From: Streptomyces griseus
Lineage (GTDB): Bacteria; Bdellovibrionota; Bdellovibrionia; Bdellovibrionales; Bdellovibrionaceae
Assembly (NCBI GenBank): GCA_943330705.2
Contig: CALQIT020000011.1
Span: forward strand, 1 to 59,050
DNA: 59,050 bases
Reading direction: 5' to 3'
Shown here: piece after piece, positions 1 to 8,043 of the stretch
How positions within the stretch are numbered: position 1 is the first letter of the stretch
Layout of the letters: each line of letters begins with the position of its first letter
Translations under genes and position numbers: made by a program
Notes under the pieces: model-generated
What the model was told of the DNA's origin: nothing
Databases searched by the model: none
What the model saw: only the letters and a program-made list of their open reading frames with translations

Positions 1-193
1 AGCGATGGCTTTGGGCCTTGCCCCCAATCCTGAGTCCGGCAAATCCACCAAGGACATGCATATGGCCAAGTTTAATATCGATCTGCTGGTTATGCTCAAA
101 GACAAGACCAAAGGCAATCTGACTCCAGAAGAACAGCGGTTTTTAGATTCAGTTATAAATGACCTGCAACTCAAGTTTTTACAGGAAAAATAG
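1..193 (+). CDS. DUF1844 protein, 5' end outside window
   Basis: This is the C-terminal part of a small cytosolic protein. The reading frame is open to the first base of the window, so the ATG at position 5 need not be the true start. The segment with FNIDLLVMLKDKTKGNLTPEE followed by a short helix matches the DUF1844 pattern as I remember it. The family is small, helical and of unknown function. It ends about 100 bases before the HtrA gene on the same strand, which has its own ribosome-binding site. No catalytic residues can be named. Confidence 0.7.
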   Translation, partial: AMALGLAPNPESGKSTKDMHMAKFNIDLLVMLKDKTKGNLTPEEQRFLDSVINDLQLKFLQEK

Positions 194-296
194 CAACCAT
201 TTTAAGAACTTAATTTAACTTTGCAAATGCAATTGACGAATTAATTTGCATACCCAAATTGGCCACAGTGCTTCAATCCAAACTGAGGAGGACCCC

Positions 297-1772
297 GTGA
301 AAATATTCTGCAACAATGGCGTAAACAAAAACGGAGCTGCCAAAAGGTATCTGATTTTTTGTCTAATGGCTACGGTCTCAGTTATGTTTTCAACTGCTAC
401 TGCTCAGACCTCGGCCAACTTAAAGTTGCCCAATCCAGCTTTAAAATTTGGCGACCCTTTGCCTGCAAATGCTTTTATCGAACTTGCGAAATTGATTAAT
501 CCAGCAGTTGTGAATATCTCAACCAGTACAATGCCAAAATTTCGGCAACAGAATCGAGATCCGTTTTTTGATATGCTTGAGCAGCTCTATGGAATGCGGT
601 CCATGCCCCAGCAACAACTGCGACCACAGCAGGCCTTGGGCTCTGGATTTATCATTCGTGACGATGGCCTGATCGTGACCAATAACCACGTCATCGCAGG
701 GGCCGACGTCATCAATGTGCAGTTGGTTGATCATAAAAAAGTATATGAAGCGAAATTGATCGGCAGTGATGAACGAACCGACATTGCTTTGATTAAAATC
801 GAGGCCGACAACAAATTTCCCGCAGTCCAACTTGGCGTTTCCAAGGATGTTGAAGTTGGCGAATGGGTCTCTGCCTTTGGCAATCCCTTTGGCCAAAGCA
901 ACACCATGACCAAGGGAATTATTTCAGCAAAAGGGCGAGATCTGAATGAGATCAATCGTTTTCCGCTATTACAAACAGATACACCGATCAATCCTGGTAA
1001 TTCGGGCGGCCCTCTGGTCAACCTCAAGGGACAAGTCATCGGCGTCAATGCTGCGATCGATGCCCGCGCCCAAGGGATTGGCTTTGCGATCCCCATCGAC
1101 GAAGTCAAATCGGTATTGCCTCAGCTAGAAAAAGTGGGCCGCATTCGCAAAGGGTATATTGGTGTTGGCCTTGCCGAAATGGACCCCATGGCCGCGGCTC
1201 AATTGGGACTTAAGGATCCTTCGGGTGCGCTGATTGCAGGGGTCGAAAGGGCCGGTCCTGCAGCAAAAGCCGGAATTCAACCCTATGACGTGGTGATTGA
1301 ATTCAACGGACGTGAAGTCAAGGGACCCGGTGATCTTTCAAATGCAGTCGCTGATTCTGCGATTGGCTCAGTGGTCAAAGTAAAATTGGTGCGCGAGGGG
1401 AAAACCAAAAATCTGGAAATCGCTATTTCTGAGAAGGCCGAAAAATTCAAGCCAAGAAATTCAACAGCGAAAAAGTACGTTGGCCAAAAGGCCCCCTTTG
1501 ACTTGGGCTTTTCGTTCACGGATATCAACGATTCTACCCGCAAAGAGTTTGAACTTCCTAAGGACCTTTCGGGGGTTGTTATTTTTGAGGTAGCTGCCAA
1601 TTCTGTGGCGGGAATGTCTGGTCTTAACCCAGGAGACGTCATCGTTGATGTCAATCGCAAAAATGTTAAGAGCTCCAAAGACGTGATTCGAGAACTGAAG
1701 AAGGGGTCGAACACCTTGCGTGTTGTCCGCCAAGATATGGTTCGTATCGTGATCCTTAGCGCTCGCGAGTAA
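297..1772 (+). CDS. HtrA/Deg-family periplasmic serine protease
   Basis: A periplasmic protein-quality-control protease of 491 aa. The start is the GTG at 297, because GAGGAGG lies just upstream; an in-frame ATG at 246 lacks such a site. The N-terminus is basic and then hydrophobic, ending in STATAQ, so a Sec signal peptide is likely. The trypsin-like domain carries the catalytic triad: His131 in NNHV, Asp162 in RTDIAL, and Ser236 in GNSGGP. Two PDZ domains follow (about residues 280-385 and 400-490), with GYIGVGL starting the first. This is the usual DegP/DegQ layout. It folds or degrades misfolded envelope proteins. The neighbours do not suggest a narrower job. Confidence 0.93.
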   Translation: MKIFCNNGVNKNGAAKRYLIFCLMATVSVMFSTATAQTSANLKLPNPALKFGDPLPANAFIELAKLINPAVVNISTSTMPKFRQQNRDPFFDMLEQLYGMRSMPQQQLRPQQALGSGFIIRDDGLIVTNNHVIAGADVINVQLVDHKKVYEAKLIGSDERTDIALIKIEADNKFPAVQLGVSKDVEVGEWVSAFGNPFGQSNTMTKGIISAKGRDLNEINRFPLLQTDTPINPGNSGGPLVNLKGQVIGVNAAIDARAQGIGFAIPIDEVKSVLPQLEKVGRIRKGYIGVGLAEMDPMAAAQLGLKDPSGALIAGVERAGPAAKAGIQPYDVVIEFNGREVKGPGDLSNAVADSAIGSVVKVKLVREGKTKNLEIAISEKAEKFKPRNSTAKKYVGQKAPFDLGFSFTDINDSTRKEFELPKDLSGVVIFEVAANSVAGMSGLNPGDVIVDVNRKNVKSSKDVIRELKKGSNTLRVVRQDMVRIVILSARE

Positions 1773-1806
1773 TTGATGGCCCAATAGCAAAGATTTCGGA
1801 AAAATT

Positions 1807-1995
1807 TTAACTGGCGGGCTGTCGTGAAAATGCGGTTAATGTTCCTTGATTAGCCGCAAAGGTGATCTGAATTGGGCGACAACAAACTTCGCAGTCTTCG
1901 ATATAGGAATGAACGCCCTCTTCAGATAGATCAAGAATCATAGATATTTTCGCAAGACAAAATGGACATTTAAAAGATTTTTCGACTTCTTCCAT
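1807..1995 (-). CDS. CPXCG-type cysteine-rich small protein
   Basis: A 62-aa protein with two Cys pairs, CPFC near residue 10 and CEVC near residue 35. Together they would form one zinc-ribbon-like site. The spacing and the acidic middle (YIEDCEVCCRPI) match the small CPXCG-motif family, whose function is unknown. It is convergent with the HtrA gene, with 34 bases between the stops. Its start lies just left of the hairpin at 2023-2054. The second motif reads CCRPI, so one extra Cys is present. It is probably cytosolic, since there is no signal peptide. Confidence 0.75.
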   Translation of the reverse strand: MEEVEKSFKCPFCLAKISMILDLSEEGVHSYIEDCEVCCRPIQITFAANQGTLTAFSRQPAS

Positions 1996-2022
1996 AGTGC
2001 TGATTCTAATACCTAAAAAAGC

Positions 2023-2054
2023 AAAAAGGCCAATCTTTTGCAGTTGGCCTTTTT
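2023..2054 (-). terminator. Rho-independent terminator of the coiled-coil gene
   Basis: Arms AAAAAGGCCAA (2023-2033) and TTGGCCTTTTT (2044-2054) form an 11-bp stem with a 10-base loop and A/T tails on both strands. It lies 27 bases past the stop of the minus-strand gene ending at 2081. The same stem sits upstream of the CPXCG gene and would insulate it. Confidence 0.85.
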
Positions 2055-2080
2055 ACTTCTTTTTTTACTTCTATTTTTAT

Positions 2081-5000
2081 TTATTTTTTGATGCGAACAA
2101 TTACTTTTTCAGTCCAAGAAACTCTTGATCCGTAGTAGACCGTCAACACCAGGGGGACGTCTTGGCCTTTGGCCTCTTTGCCGATTTTGTATTTCAACTT
2201 CACGGTCTTCGCTTCGCCAGACTTTAGTGTTCCGACCTTGGCTTCACCTTCTTTTAGAGCAATCCCCGGCATACTAGGAATTGAAAGAACGGCTTTGAAG
2301 TTTTCCTTGCCCGCAAACGCAGTGGTGTTGCTAATTTTCAATTCAATGGTCTCGTTTGGTGAAAAGAAACCGCCAACCCCTGGATTCAAATTCATGTCTT
2401 TTGCGACATCTGCAAAAATGAAAAGCTGAGTCTGAACTTCCAACACTCGCGAGTCAGTTTGACCATCGGGAAAAGTCGCAGTCATTCGCAGTCGGGCCAC
2501 GTCCATTCCTGTACCCGCCAAAATTTTTGCAAAGCCAACGTTGGTAACGATCGCTAACGAGTCCTCAGGCAAGGACACAACCTGAGCCACGACGCTTTCT
2601 GTTGCGATATTGCTGGTCAATGCTTCCAAGCGAACTTGAACTTGCCCCTTTGCCGACGATTTTTGACCCACGTTTTTAAAAGTCACTCTAAGTGCTAAGG
2701 TATCCCCGGCTACGATCACATCATTTGCTGATCCAGAATCTGATTTCATTTTCAGCAAATCGGCACCAGTGATGCGAACCACCGGATTGCTTGCAAAGTA
2801 TTGGTTCACATCTTTAACGGCATTGGCTTTTGCTTCTGCATTTGCCGCATCTTTGGCTTGAGCCTCTCCGTCAATCAAACCCGTATTGTAACCTTTGTCT
2901 GTGGCCTCTTGAGCTCCGACTTTGTCCCAAGCTGCGTATTCGCGGGCATAAGCAGAATCATAGCCTTCTTTAAAACGAACGTTTTTGTTAGCATTAAAGG
3001 CGACTGCGCGGGCAGATTCTTTTTCGCTGGTATAAACCATATTGTAACCAGATTTGTAGGCCTGATCGAAGTAAGCAATGTAGGCTCCTGAAAATGATTG
3101 CTCACAGGCAGTAACGAAATCCACATAGCGAAGCTTGCAATCCGCCAAGCTTAAGTCAGGGGCCACGCCAACGATATAGGTTTGGACAATTCGCATCGAC
3201 TGACTGTCACCACCAGCGTTCCGATCGTCAATAAGACCTGCGACCTGAGTTACCTCACCCCGTGCCGCCAATCGCTGCGCTATGCGTGCGGAGAAACCCG
3301 CCAAATCACCACTGGCCACTTTATTACTTACTGAGGGCGCAAGGCTGGTTTGATTGTCCAGCTCCACACTTCGATTTGGCATTCGCTCTAGCAAAGACGC
3401 TTTTAGATTTCGGGCTGTATCGGCGTAAACCAATTTTGCCTTTTCTTTGGCGTTTACGGCACCTTGTGCGTAGCCTGGCTTGTAACCCGAATCATAATTG
3501 TCTGCCGAATTCAAACCATGTTGGTACCCGTCGCTTTGCCCTTTTGAACCACCCTGACTTTGTCCTAAGTCGAAGCCATACTTAAGGCCTTCAGAGCGTC
3601 CAAGAGCATCGCCATCTTGGGCTCCGATCACACGACCATCAGCACGGCCTTTGATATCGCCATCTTTCGCACCCAAAGACAGACCTTGACTGGTCCCCTG
3701 TTCCTTGGCGGCACTCAGTTCTCGATTGTAGGCATTGCGCACTTGCTGGGCTTTAGCTTGCGTCGTCGCTGCAATCTGTTCAGCAATGGCCGCGTCCGCA
3801 TCGGCAATGCGATGGGCATTCCAGGCCATAGTTGCGGATTGCTCAAAGGCAGGAATTTCTTGACGAAGAATCTGATTTACTTGCGACAGTTGTGCAATTT
3901 CAGCAGCGAACTGCTGAATACTTTGTCGATTGCTAGTGATCTGATTTGCATTGCTGTTGAGCTGATTTTCCTTTGCAACTAGAATTTGCAGCAGACGGCT
4001 GCGCTCATCCGTTTGAATTTGGATGATCCGGCCAATTTCATTCAATCGTCTTTGGATACTAACGATAACACCCTCTTGGATTTCGATTTGTGCTTGGAGG
4101 GAATCACGATCTCGGGCAACACGCTCTAGCCGATGACTTAGGCGGGGAAGTTCTCGCTCGTTTTCCTTATTTTGTTTTTCCATTTGCGCAATTTCTCTGC
4201 CGAATTCTTGCAACTGGCTGGCGATTTGTCCTTGCTCAACGGTCATTGCTGAAACTTTTCTTCGGCTATCTGCAACCGTGGCTTCGGCCTTGGCGGCGAC
4301 ATCTTCTGCTGCAAAATGATCTTTGGCCGCAGCCTGGAATAGTGTTCGCGCCGAAAGAATAGCGTCCTCTTGGGACTTCAACGCAGCGACTTGGGCGTCG
4401 ACATCCGCTTTTGCAGAACGCTGCTCATTGCGTTTGCTGGCAAGTTCCCCTTGCGAAGCCGCCAAATACTGATTGGCTGTGGCCAATTTTGCCTGTGCCG
4501 CCGTGATTTGTCCGGGTAACTCGTCAACTTTTTTGCTTGCGTCGACAAGCTTGGCCTGCAAGGTAACCAGATTGGACTTTTCAGATCTCAGGTCAGCTGT
4601 GTTTTGCGAAATTGCCGCATTATTCCTGGCAAGTTCAGCTTCGATTGTGGATTTTTCAGCGGTTAATTTTGTGTGCTCATCTGAAGCCACTTGTAGCTCG
4701 GCAGCCAGCTTTTCAATTTGAGCTTTGGCCGCAGCAATTTTGGCATCGCGTTCTGGGGAAACTGGTTGCTTCTCGAGCTGGCCTAATAAATTACCTTGGA
4801 CCTTAAGGTCGCGCTCAACATCTTTTTCAATCTTGGCTAGCACTTTAACCCGAGAACTGATTTCGCCAGTTCGTTTGGTAATTTCAATATTTCGCGCTTG
4901 CAGCGGGGCCGCAACGCCCTCTAATAATTTAATTCGATCTTGGCTTTTTGTAAGTTCTCCGGCGACTGTCACTTTATCAGACTGTGCTTTGCTCAATAGA

Positions 5001-5866
5001 TCTTCTAAACCCTTTAGGCCACCAGACAAAATAGTCACATTCTTTGTTTGCACTTCGATACGTGTTTTAAGTTCAGCGATTTGCCTATCAATTCCGTCCA
5101 AAATATTTTTGCTGGCATTCAATCGATCTCGTGCCGGCTGTGCATCGGCTTCTTTTTTCAAGAGGTCGGCTTTCAAGGCATCGGCCTTTTGTTTCAATCC
5201 TGCAACCAAAGCCCGGGCCGATTTCGCCGCCGCCTCTTGTCCTGGGATTGCCGCACTTAATTGCGCCATCAGCGTGTCGATGGTCGCCAAACGGTTTGTC
5301 TTTTGCTCGATTTCAACATTAATTTCCACAAAGCGTTTTTGATTTCTTGCAAGTTCGCGTTGGCTTTTCAAAATCTGGTGACGAAGGACTTCGATCTCTT
5401 GATTAAGCTCACGTAAATAGCCAATTTTCAGATCGCGGTCGGCGGACTCACGGTTCATCGATGCAGCATATGAATCGTAGTCCATCTTTAGCGCATTTAG
5501 GCGGGACTCTAAGGTGTTAATATCCTGACGAAGCCGGCCTATGTCGTTTGCTAAGCGTTGATTCTGAGCCTCTAGGCCTGGAATTTCCTGCGACAGTGCA
5601 AGGATTCGCGCATTATTGGTGGCGATTCGTCCTTCATTTTGGCTAAGTGCGGATTTTTTAGAGTCCAGGGCCTGCTGCGTACCCTGCGCCTGTGAAAGCA
5701 GCATGTTTGCACTGGCGCGCTTGTTATGTGCAAGGTCCCCGCTGTCCTGTGCAATTTTGTCATATTTTGCCCGATCGATATCATCAGGAACTTGCCCACG
5801 AACCATTCCTGGACTTATCAGTAAGATGCCAATCAGTGCTGCACTCAGGGAATTAAGGTGTTTCAT
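2081..5866 (-). CDS. Very large secreted coiled-coil protein with Gly-periodic repeats
   Basis: A 1261-aa exported protein. Residues 1-24 are a Sec signal peptide ending MVRG. Residues about 30-700 are almost pure coiled coil, rich in Q, K, E, A and L. Residues about 720-800 hold a run of glycine-periodic units such as GLSLGAKDGD, GRSEGLKYGF and GYKPGYAQG. A looser version (YKSGYNM, FKEGYDSAY, DKGYNTG) spans about 930-1010. The last 220 residues are beta-rich with two repeated sandwich-like segments, resembling CARDB or Ig-like domains. A structural envelope or secreted tether is plausible, but I do not recognise the family. It is transcribed alone, with its own terminator. Confidence 0.85.
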   Translation of the reverse strand: MKHLNSLSAALIGILLISPGMVRGQVPDDIDRAKYDKIAQDSGDLAHNKRASANMLLSQAQGTQQALDSKKSALSQNEGRIATNNARILALSQEIPGLEAQNQRLANDIGRLRQDINTLESRLNALKMDYDSYAASMNRESADRDLKIGYLRELNQEIEVLRHQILKSQRELARNQKRFVEINVEIEQKTNRLATIDTLMAQLSAAIPGQEAAAKSARALVAGLKQKADALKADLLKKEADAQPARDRLNASKNILDGIDRQIAELKTRIEVQTKNVTILSGGLKGLEDLLSKAQSDKVTVAGELTKSQDRIKLLEGVAAPLQARNIEITKRTGEISSRVKVLAKIEKDVERDLKVQGNLLGQLEKQPVSPERDAKIAAAKAQIEKLAAELQVASDEHTKLTAEKSTIEAELARNNAAISQNTADLRSEKSNLVTLQAKLVDASKKVDELPGQITAAQAKLATANQYLAASQGELASKRNEQRSAKADVDAQVAALKSQEDAILSARTLFQAAAKDHFAAEDVAAKAEATVADSRRKVSAMTVEQGQIASQLQEFGREIAQMEKQNKENERELPRLSHRLERVARDRDSLQAQIEIQEGVIVSIQRRLNEIGRIIQIQTDERSRLLQILVAKENQLNSNANQITSNRQSIQQFAAEIAQLSQVNQILRQEIPAFEQSATMAWNAHRIADADAAIAEQIAATTQAKAQQVRNAYNRELSAAKEQGTSQGLSLGAKDGDIKGRADGRVIGAQDGDALGRSEGLKYGFDLGQSQGGSKGQSDGYQHGLNSADNYDSGYKPGYAQGAVNAKEKAKLVYADTARNLKASLLERMPNRSVELDNQTSLAPSVSNKVASGDLAGFSARIAQRLAARGEVTQVAGLIDDRNAGGDSQSMRIVQTYIVGVAPDLSLADCKLRYVDFVTACEQSFSGAYIAYFDQAYKSGYNMVYTSEKESARAVAFNANKNVRFKEGYDSAYAREYAAWDKVGAQEATDKGYNTGLIDGEAQAKDAANAEAKANAVKDVNQYFASNPVVRITGADLLKMKSDSGSANDVIVAGDTLALRVTFKNVGQKSSAKGQVQVRLEALTSNIATESVVAQVVSLPEDSLAIVTNVGFAKILAGTGMDVARLRMTATFPDGQTDSRVLEVQTQLFIFADVAKDMNLNPGVGGFFSPNETIELKISNTTAFAGKENFKAVLSIPSMPGIALKEGEAKVGTLKSGEAKTVKLKYKIGKEAKGQDVPLVLTVYYGSRVSWTEKVIVRIKK

Positions 5867-6219
5867 GGGTTTTCTCCTTCATCATTTTTTCGAACTATAT
5901 ATGTCCAGCTAAAAAAGTCGCTCCGAACTGTGTTTAGCAATCTTTAAGCCAGACAAAATGATACCAGTGAGATTTGAAAAATCTACAGCTTGCCTGGGAC
6001 CATTCGGCGCCAATATAACACTTTGCAACAAAATCTATGGCCTGATAGAAATGCAAATCTGACCTGGCTTTTTCCCAAGTTGATACGAAAAGAACATTGA
6101 TATGGAATTATTTACATCTGGCGAGGCCACTCTTTAGTTTTAGGACCTTTGTCCGATACAATTAAGACTGTGCGACAACGACTGCCCCCATCATAAGCGC
6201 CGCATCAAGGAGTTAGCAT
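5867..6219. promoter_or_regulatory. Divergent intergenic region with spoVG promoter candidate
   Basis: This 353-bp gap separates the minus-strand coiled-coil gene from spoVG. On the plus strand, TTTAGT (6133-6138) and TACAAT (6157-6162) are 18 bp apart and could be -35 and -10 boxes. The spacer contains the small palindrome GGACCTTTGTCC. AAGGAG about 8 bases before 6220 is the spoVG ribosome-binding site. I see no small gene in the remainder. Confidence 0.4.
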
Positions 6220-6540
6220 ATGAAAATCACAGAAGTGAAGATATTCCCAGTCAATGAAGAGCGTCTAAAGGCTTACGTCACCATTACCCTCGATAATTGT
6301 TTTGTTGTTCGGGATTTGAAAGTGATTCAGGGCACAACTGGGCTTTTTGTAGCCATGCCAAGCAAGAAGCGTAAGGATGGTCAGTTCCGCGATATTGCTC
6401 ACCCGCTGAACCAGGAAACTCGTGCTGCGATTGAGGATGCGGTATTTGCGGCTTTTGAAAATGAATTGAAATCCATGGGAGAATCTCTGGCAAGTATGAA
6501 GCGTCAAAAGGCTCCTGACAACGGCTCCGACGACTACTAG
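6220..6540 (+). CDS. spoVG: SpoVG family regulator
   Basis: A 106-aa cytosolic protein matching SpoVG along its length. It starts with [10 protein letters not shown], then a beta-rich core with [22 protein letters not shown] and the hallmark [11 protein letters not shown]. It ends in a helix covering [19 protein letters not shown]. SpoVG proteins bind DNA and RNA and modulate septation, capsule or virulence genes in Firmicutes. Homologues also occur in spirochaetes and delta-type bacteria. The C-terminal tail is acidic. It is a single-gene transcript followed by the terminator at 6613-6641. Confidence 0.92.
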   Translation: MKITEVKIFPVNEERLKAYVTITLDNCFVVRDLKVIQGTTGLFVAMPSKKRKDGQFRDIAHPLNQETRAAIEDAVFAAFENELKSMGESLASMKRQKAPDNGSDDY

Positions 6541-6612
6541 TTAGGTCGGTAGCTGCTCAGAAAGTCCACGACGAATCCACAAAATCAGAGAGAACCCCGG
6601 GGCCCTGCTGTG

Positions 6613-6641
6613 AAACCCGCCATCCTAAGGCGGGTTTTGCT
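6613..6641 (+). terminator. Terminator after spoVG
   Basis: AAACCCGCC (6613-6621) pairs with GGCGGGTTT (6629-6637), giving a 9-bp GC-rich stem with a 7-base loop. It is followed by a short T-rich stretch (TTTTGCTTTT). It lies 73 bases after the spoVG stop. Confidence 0.85.
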
Positions 6642-6780
6642 TTTGTGAAGACCGGCGAAAATCCCCGGCACCTGTGTGTTTGGTGGGCAATTGCCAAAGT
6701 AATTAAAAACAAAACAACAAAATAAAGATTGCCTCCGAGAGGTCTTTTTCTTAATTTACAGTTTCATATTTTTATCCTAC

Positions 6781-6856
6781 TGGGGTGTCGACAAGTTGGT
6801 AAGTCAACAGATTTTGATTCTGTCATTCGCAGGTTCGAGTCCTGCCACCCCATCCA
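6781..6856 (+). tRNA. tRNA-Gln (anticodon TTG), CCA encoded
   Basis: A complete cloverleaf can be drawn. The acceptor TGGGGTG (6781-6787) pairs with CACCCCA (6846-6852). The anticodon stem ACAGA/TCTGT encloses the loop TTTTGAT with anticodon TTG, which reads CAA. The T-arm is GCAGG-TTCGAGT-CCTGC. A discriminator T at 6853 is followed by an encoded CCA (6854-6856). Its 3' end overlaps the 16-bp att repeat at 6849-6864. This is the usual attachment position for tyrosine-integrase elements, so it is the insertion site of the downstream element. Confidence 0.93.
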
Positions 6857-6864
6857 ATTTTCCT
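6849..6864 (+). repeat. attL core of the 45-kb element
   Basis: CCCATCCAATTTTCCT at the tRNA-Gln 3' end is repeated exactly at 52378-52393. One mismatch follows in each copy and then TTC is shared again. The copies bracket an integrase-bearing region, so this is read as the left attachment core. Confidence 0.85.
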
Positions 6865-6904
6865 GTTCAAATTTTAGAATCCAAAAAAGCAAAGTGAAAC
6901 CGGG

Positions 6905-7007
6905 CAACCGGTTTAATTTCATTAGAGAATCGATTGAAGGTAGCATTTCAGACGATTTCGAAGCATTTCCAAGGTTTGGTAACATTTTGGTTACACGCTG
7001 GTAACAC
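6905..7007 (+). repeat. Element left-end sequence with hairpin and three phased arm-type octamers
   Basis: Downstream of attL there is a short hairpin (CCGG-GCAA-CCGG near 6900-6911). Then three octamers, GGTAACAT (6978-6985), GGTTACAC (6989-6996) and GGTAACAC (7000-7007), begin exactly 11 bp apart. Phased repeats near att sites are typical of integrase arm-binding sites. Two similar copies (GGTAACAT, GATAACAT) lie inside the other end at 52310-52327. A related copy of the whole segment follows attR at about 52440-52557. Confidence 0.6.
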
Positions 7008-7164
7008 TTTATCAGACGCAGTCCTGGTCAGCCCACATGACATTTTCCCCCATTCCCTTGAACTCTGAATTCCTATTTCCAGGAATCAGTGCCTCAATTC
7101 TGGAATCAAAATCCCCCGCCCCATAAACATCAAATTCAAACTGTACAAATTAAAAGGAGGTCCC

Positions 7165-7335
7165 ATGGGACTCGATAAATTGATCACTCTCGGTGCTGCT
7201 CTTGCCATTCTAGCCGCTTCAACTGGGCAACTGCCGCGAGCCATTCGCGCGGTTCATATTGCCCAGCTTCATCTTATAAAGGAATCGCAGGCCTCGAGGT
7301 GGTCGAAGGCGCTGTTATTGCCAAAGACGAAGTGA
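7165..7335 (+). CDS. Small element-end protein with KLI-GAAL motif
   Basis: A 56-aa ORF whose start is supported by AAAAGGAGG ending 4 bases before the ATG. The N-terminus (KLITLGAALAILAAS) is a short hydrophobic helix and the C-terminus is basic, ending LLPKTK. It resembles the 62-aa ORF at 52632, which has KLIIGAALLQLGIS, then a basic stretch, then an aromatic (W) and P in similar places. Both lie at the same position relative to an att core and phased repeats. I do not recognise the family. A small membrane peptide or a recombination-associated protein are both possible. Confidence 0.6.
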   Translation: MGLDKLITLGAALAILAASTGQLPRAIRAVHIAQLHLIKESQASRWSKALLLPKTK

Positions 7336-7465
7336 CTTCTAGACTCCATCAGGCCGAAGATGGGAGTGCTTTTTCAGAATCCCAAAAACTACTGTTCTTT
7401 AGTCCGAAAAGTGATAAAAAATTAATTTGAATAACTTAATTTATATCGCTTGAAGGTTTGAGAAA

Positions 7466-8020
7466 ATGAGCTCTTGGAAAAATAAAATTTTTGACGACTT
7501 TTGGAAATATCTTGTTGGGTTAGCTGGCGGAGGCTCAATAACAGGACTGCTATTGGACAAAGCCGTACAAATTCCGCTTTGGGCGTGGATGACTGTTTCT
7601 TTGCTGTTTGGTCTTTGCTTTCTAATCATGTTTTATTGGTACTACCCAACCATTGTTCCAAAATTCTACAAAAGAAGGTTTTTCAATTACTGGATAGAAA
7701 TTAAGGGCTCCATTGATCAATTCCACAATTCACAAAATTTGTCTGAACAACATAAAGTGAGCTTAGAAAAAAAATATAGCCTTCTGAAGGGTCGTCTCGG
7801 GCAGGTTTTATCTACCTATCATTTAGAAATTCAAGATTATCTTAACAAGAAACACAAGAATAGGGGTACGAGATCCGGTGATATGATTTTAGGCAATTTT
7901 AAACAGTGCCTTTATCCCTCCCTTTTAGGAATCTGGAAAGAAAAGGTAAAAAGAAGAATCCCAGAGGAACTTGATTGCTTCGATGAACTCGCTCTAGAAA
8001 TCACAAGTCTAAAGATATAA
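7466..8020 (+). CDS. Two-helix inner-membrane protein, unknown function
   Basis: A 184-aa protein. Two hydrophobic helices span about residues 15-32 (YLVGLAGGGSITGLLL) and 37-60 (PLWAWMTVSLLFGLCFLIMF). A basic, probably cytosolic domain of about 120 residues follows, mostly helical, with a coiled segment around residues 85-125. No known motif is visible. It has no close operon partner: the next gene is convergent, 23 bases away. Its place at the element's left end suggests accessory cargo. Codon use looks A/T-rich compared with the HtrA gene, which fits transferred DNA but was not measured. Confidence 0.6.
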   Translation: MSSWKNKIFDDFWKYLVGLAGGGSITGLLLDKAVQIPLWAWMTVSLLFGLCFLIMFYWYYPTIVPKFYKRRFFNYWIEIKGSIDQFHNSQNLSEQHKVSLEKKYSLLKGRLGQVLSTYHLEIQDYLNKKHKNRGTRSGDMILGNFKQCLYPSLLGIWKEKVKRRIPEELDCFDELALEITSLKI

Positions 8021-8043
8021 TTTATAGGCAAGGATATCACCTC

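Noticed and set aside
5572..5799. Several ORFs on the strand opposite the large coiled-coil gene
   Set aside because: They lie inside a strongly coding gene and lack recognisable domains or ribosome-binding sites.
6764..6985. Minus-strand ORF across tRNA-Gln with a WMGWQDSNLR stretch
   Set aside because: It is the reverse reading of the tRNA gene, a well-known false protein pattern; no ribosome-binding site.
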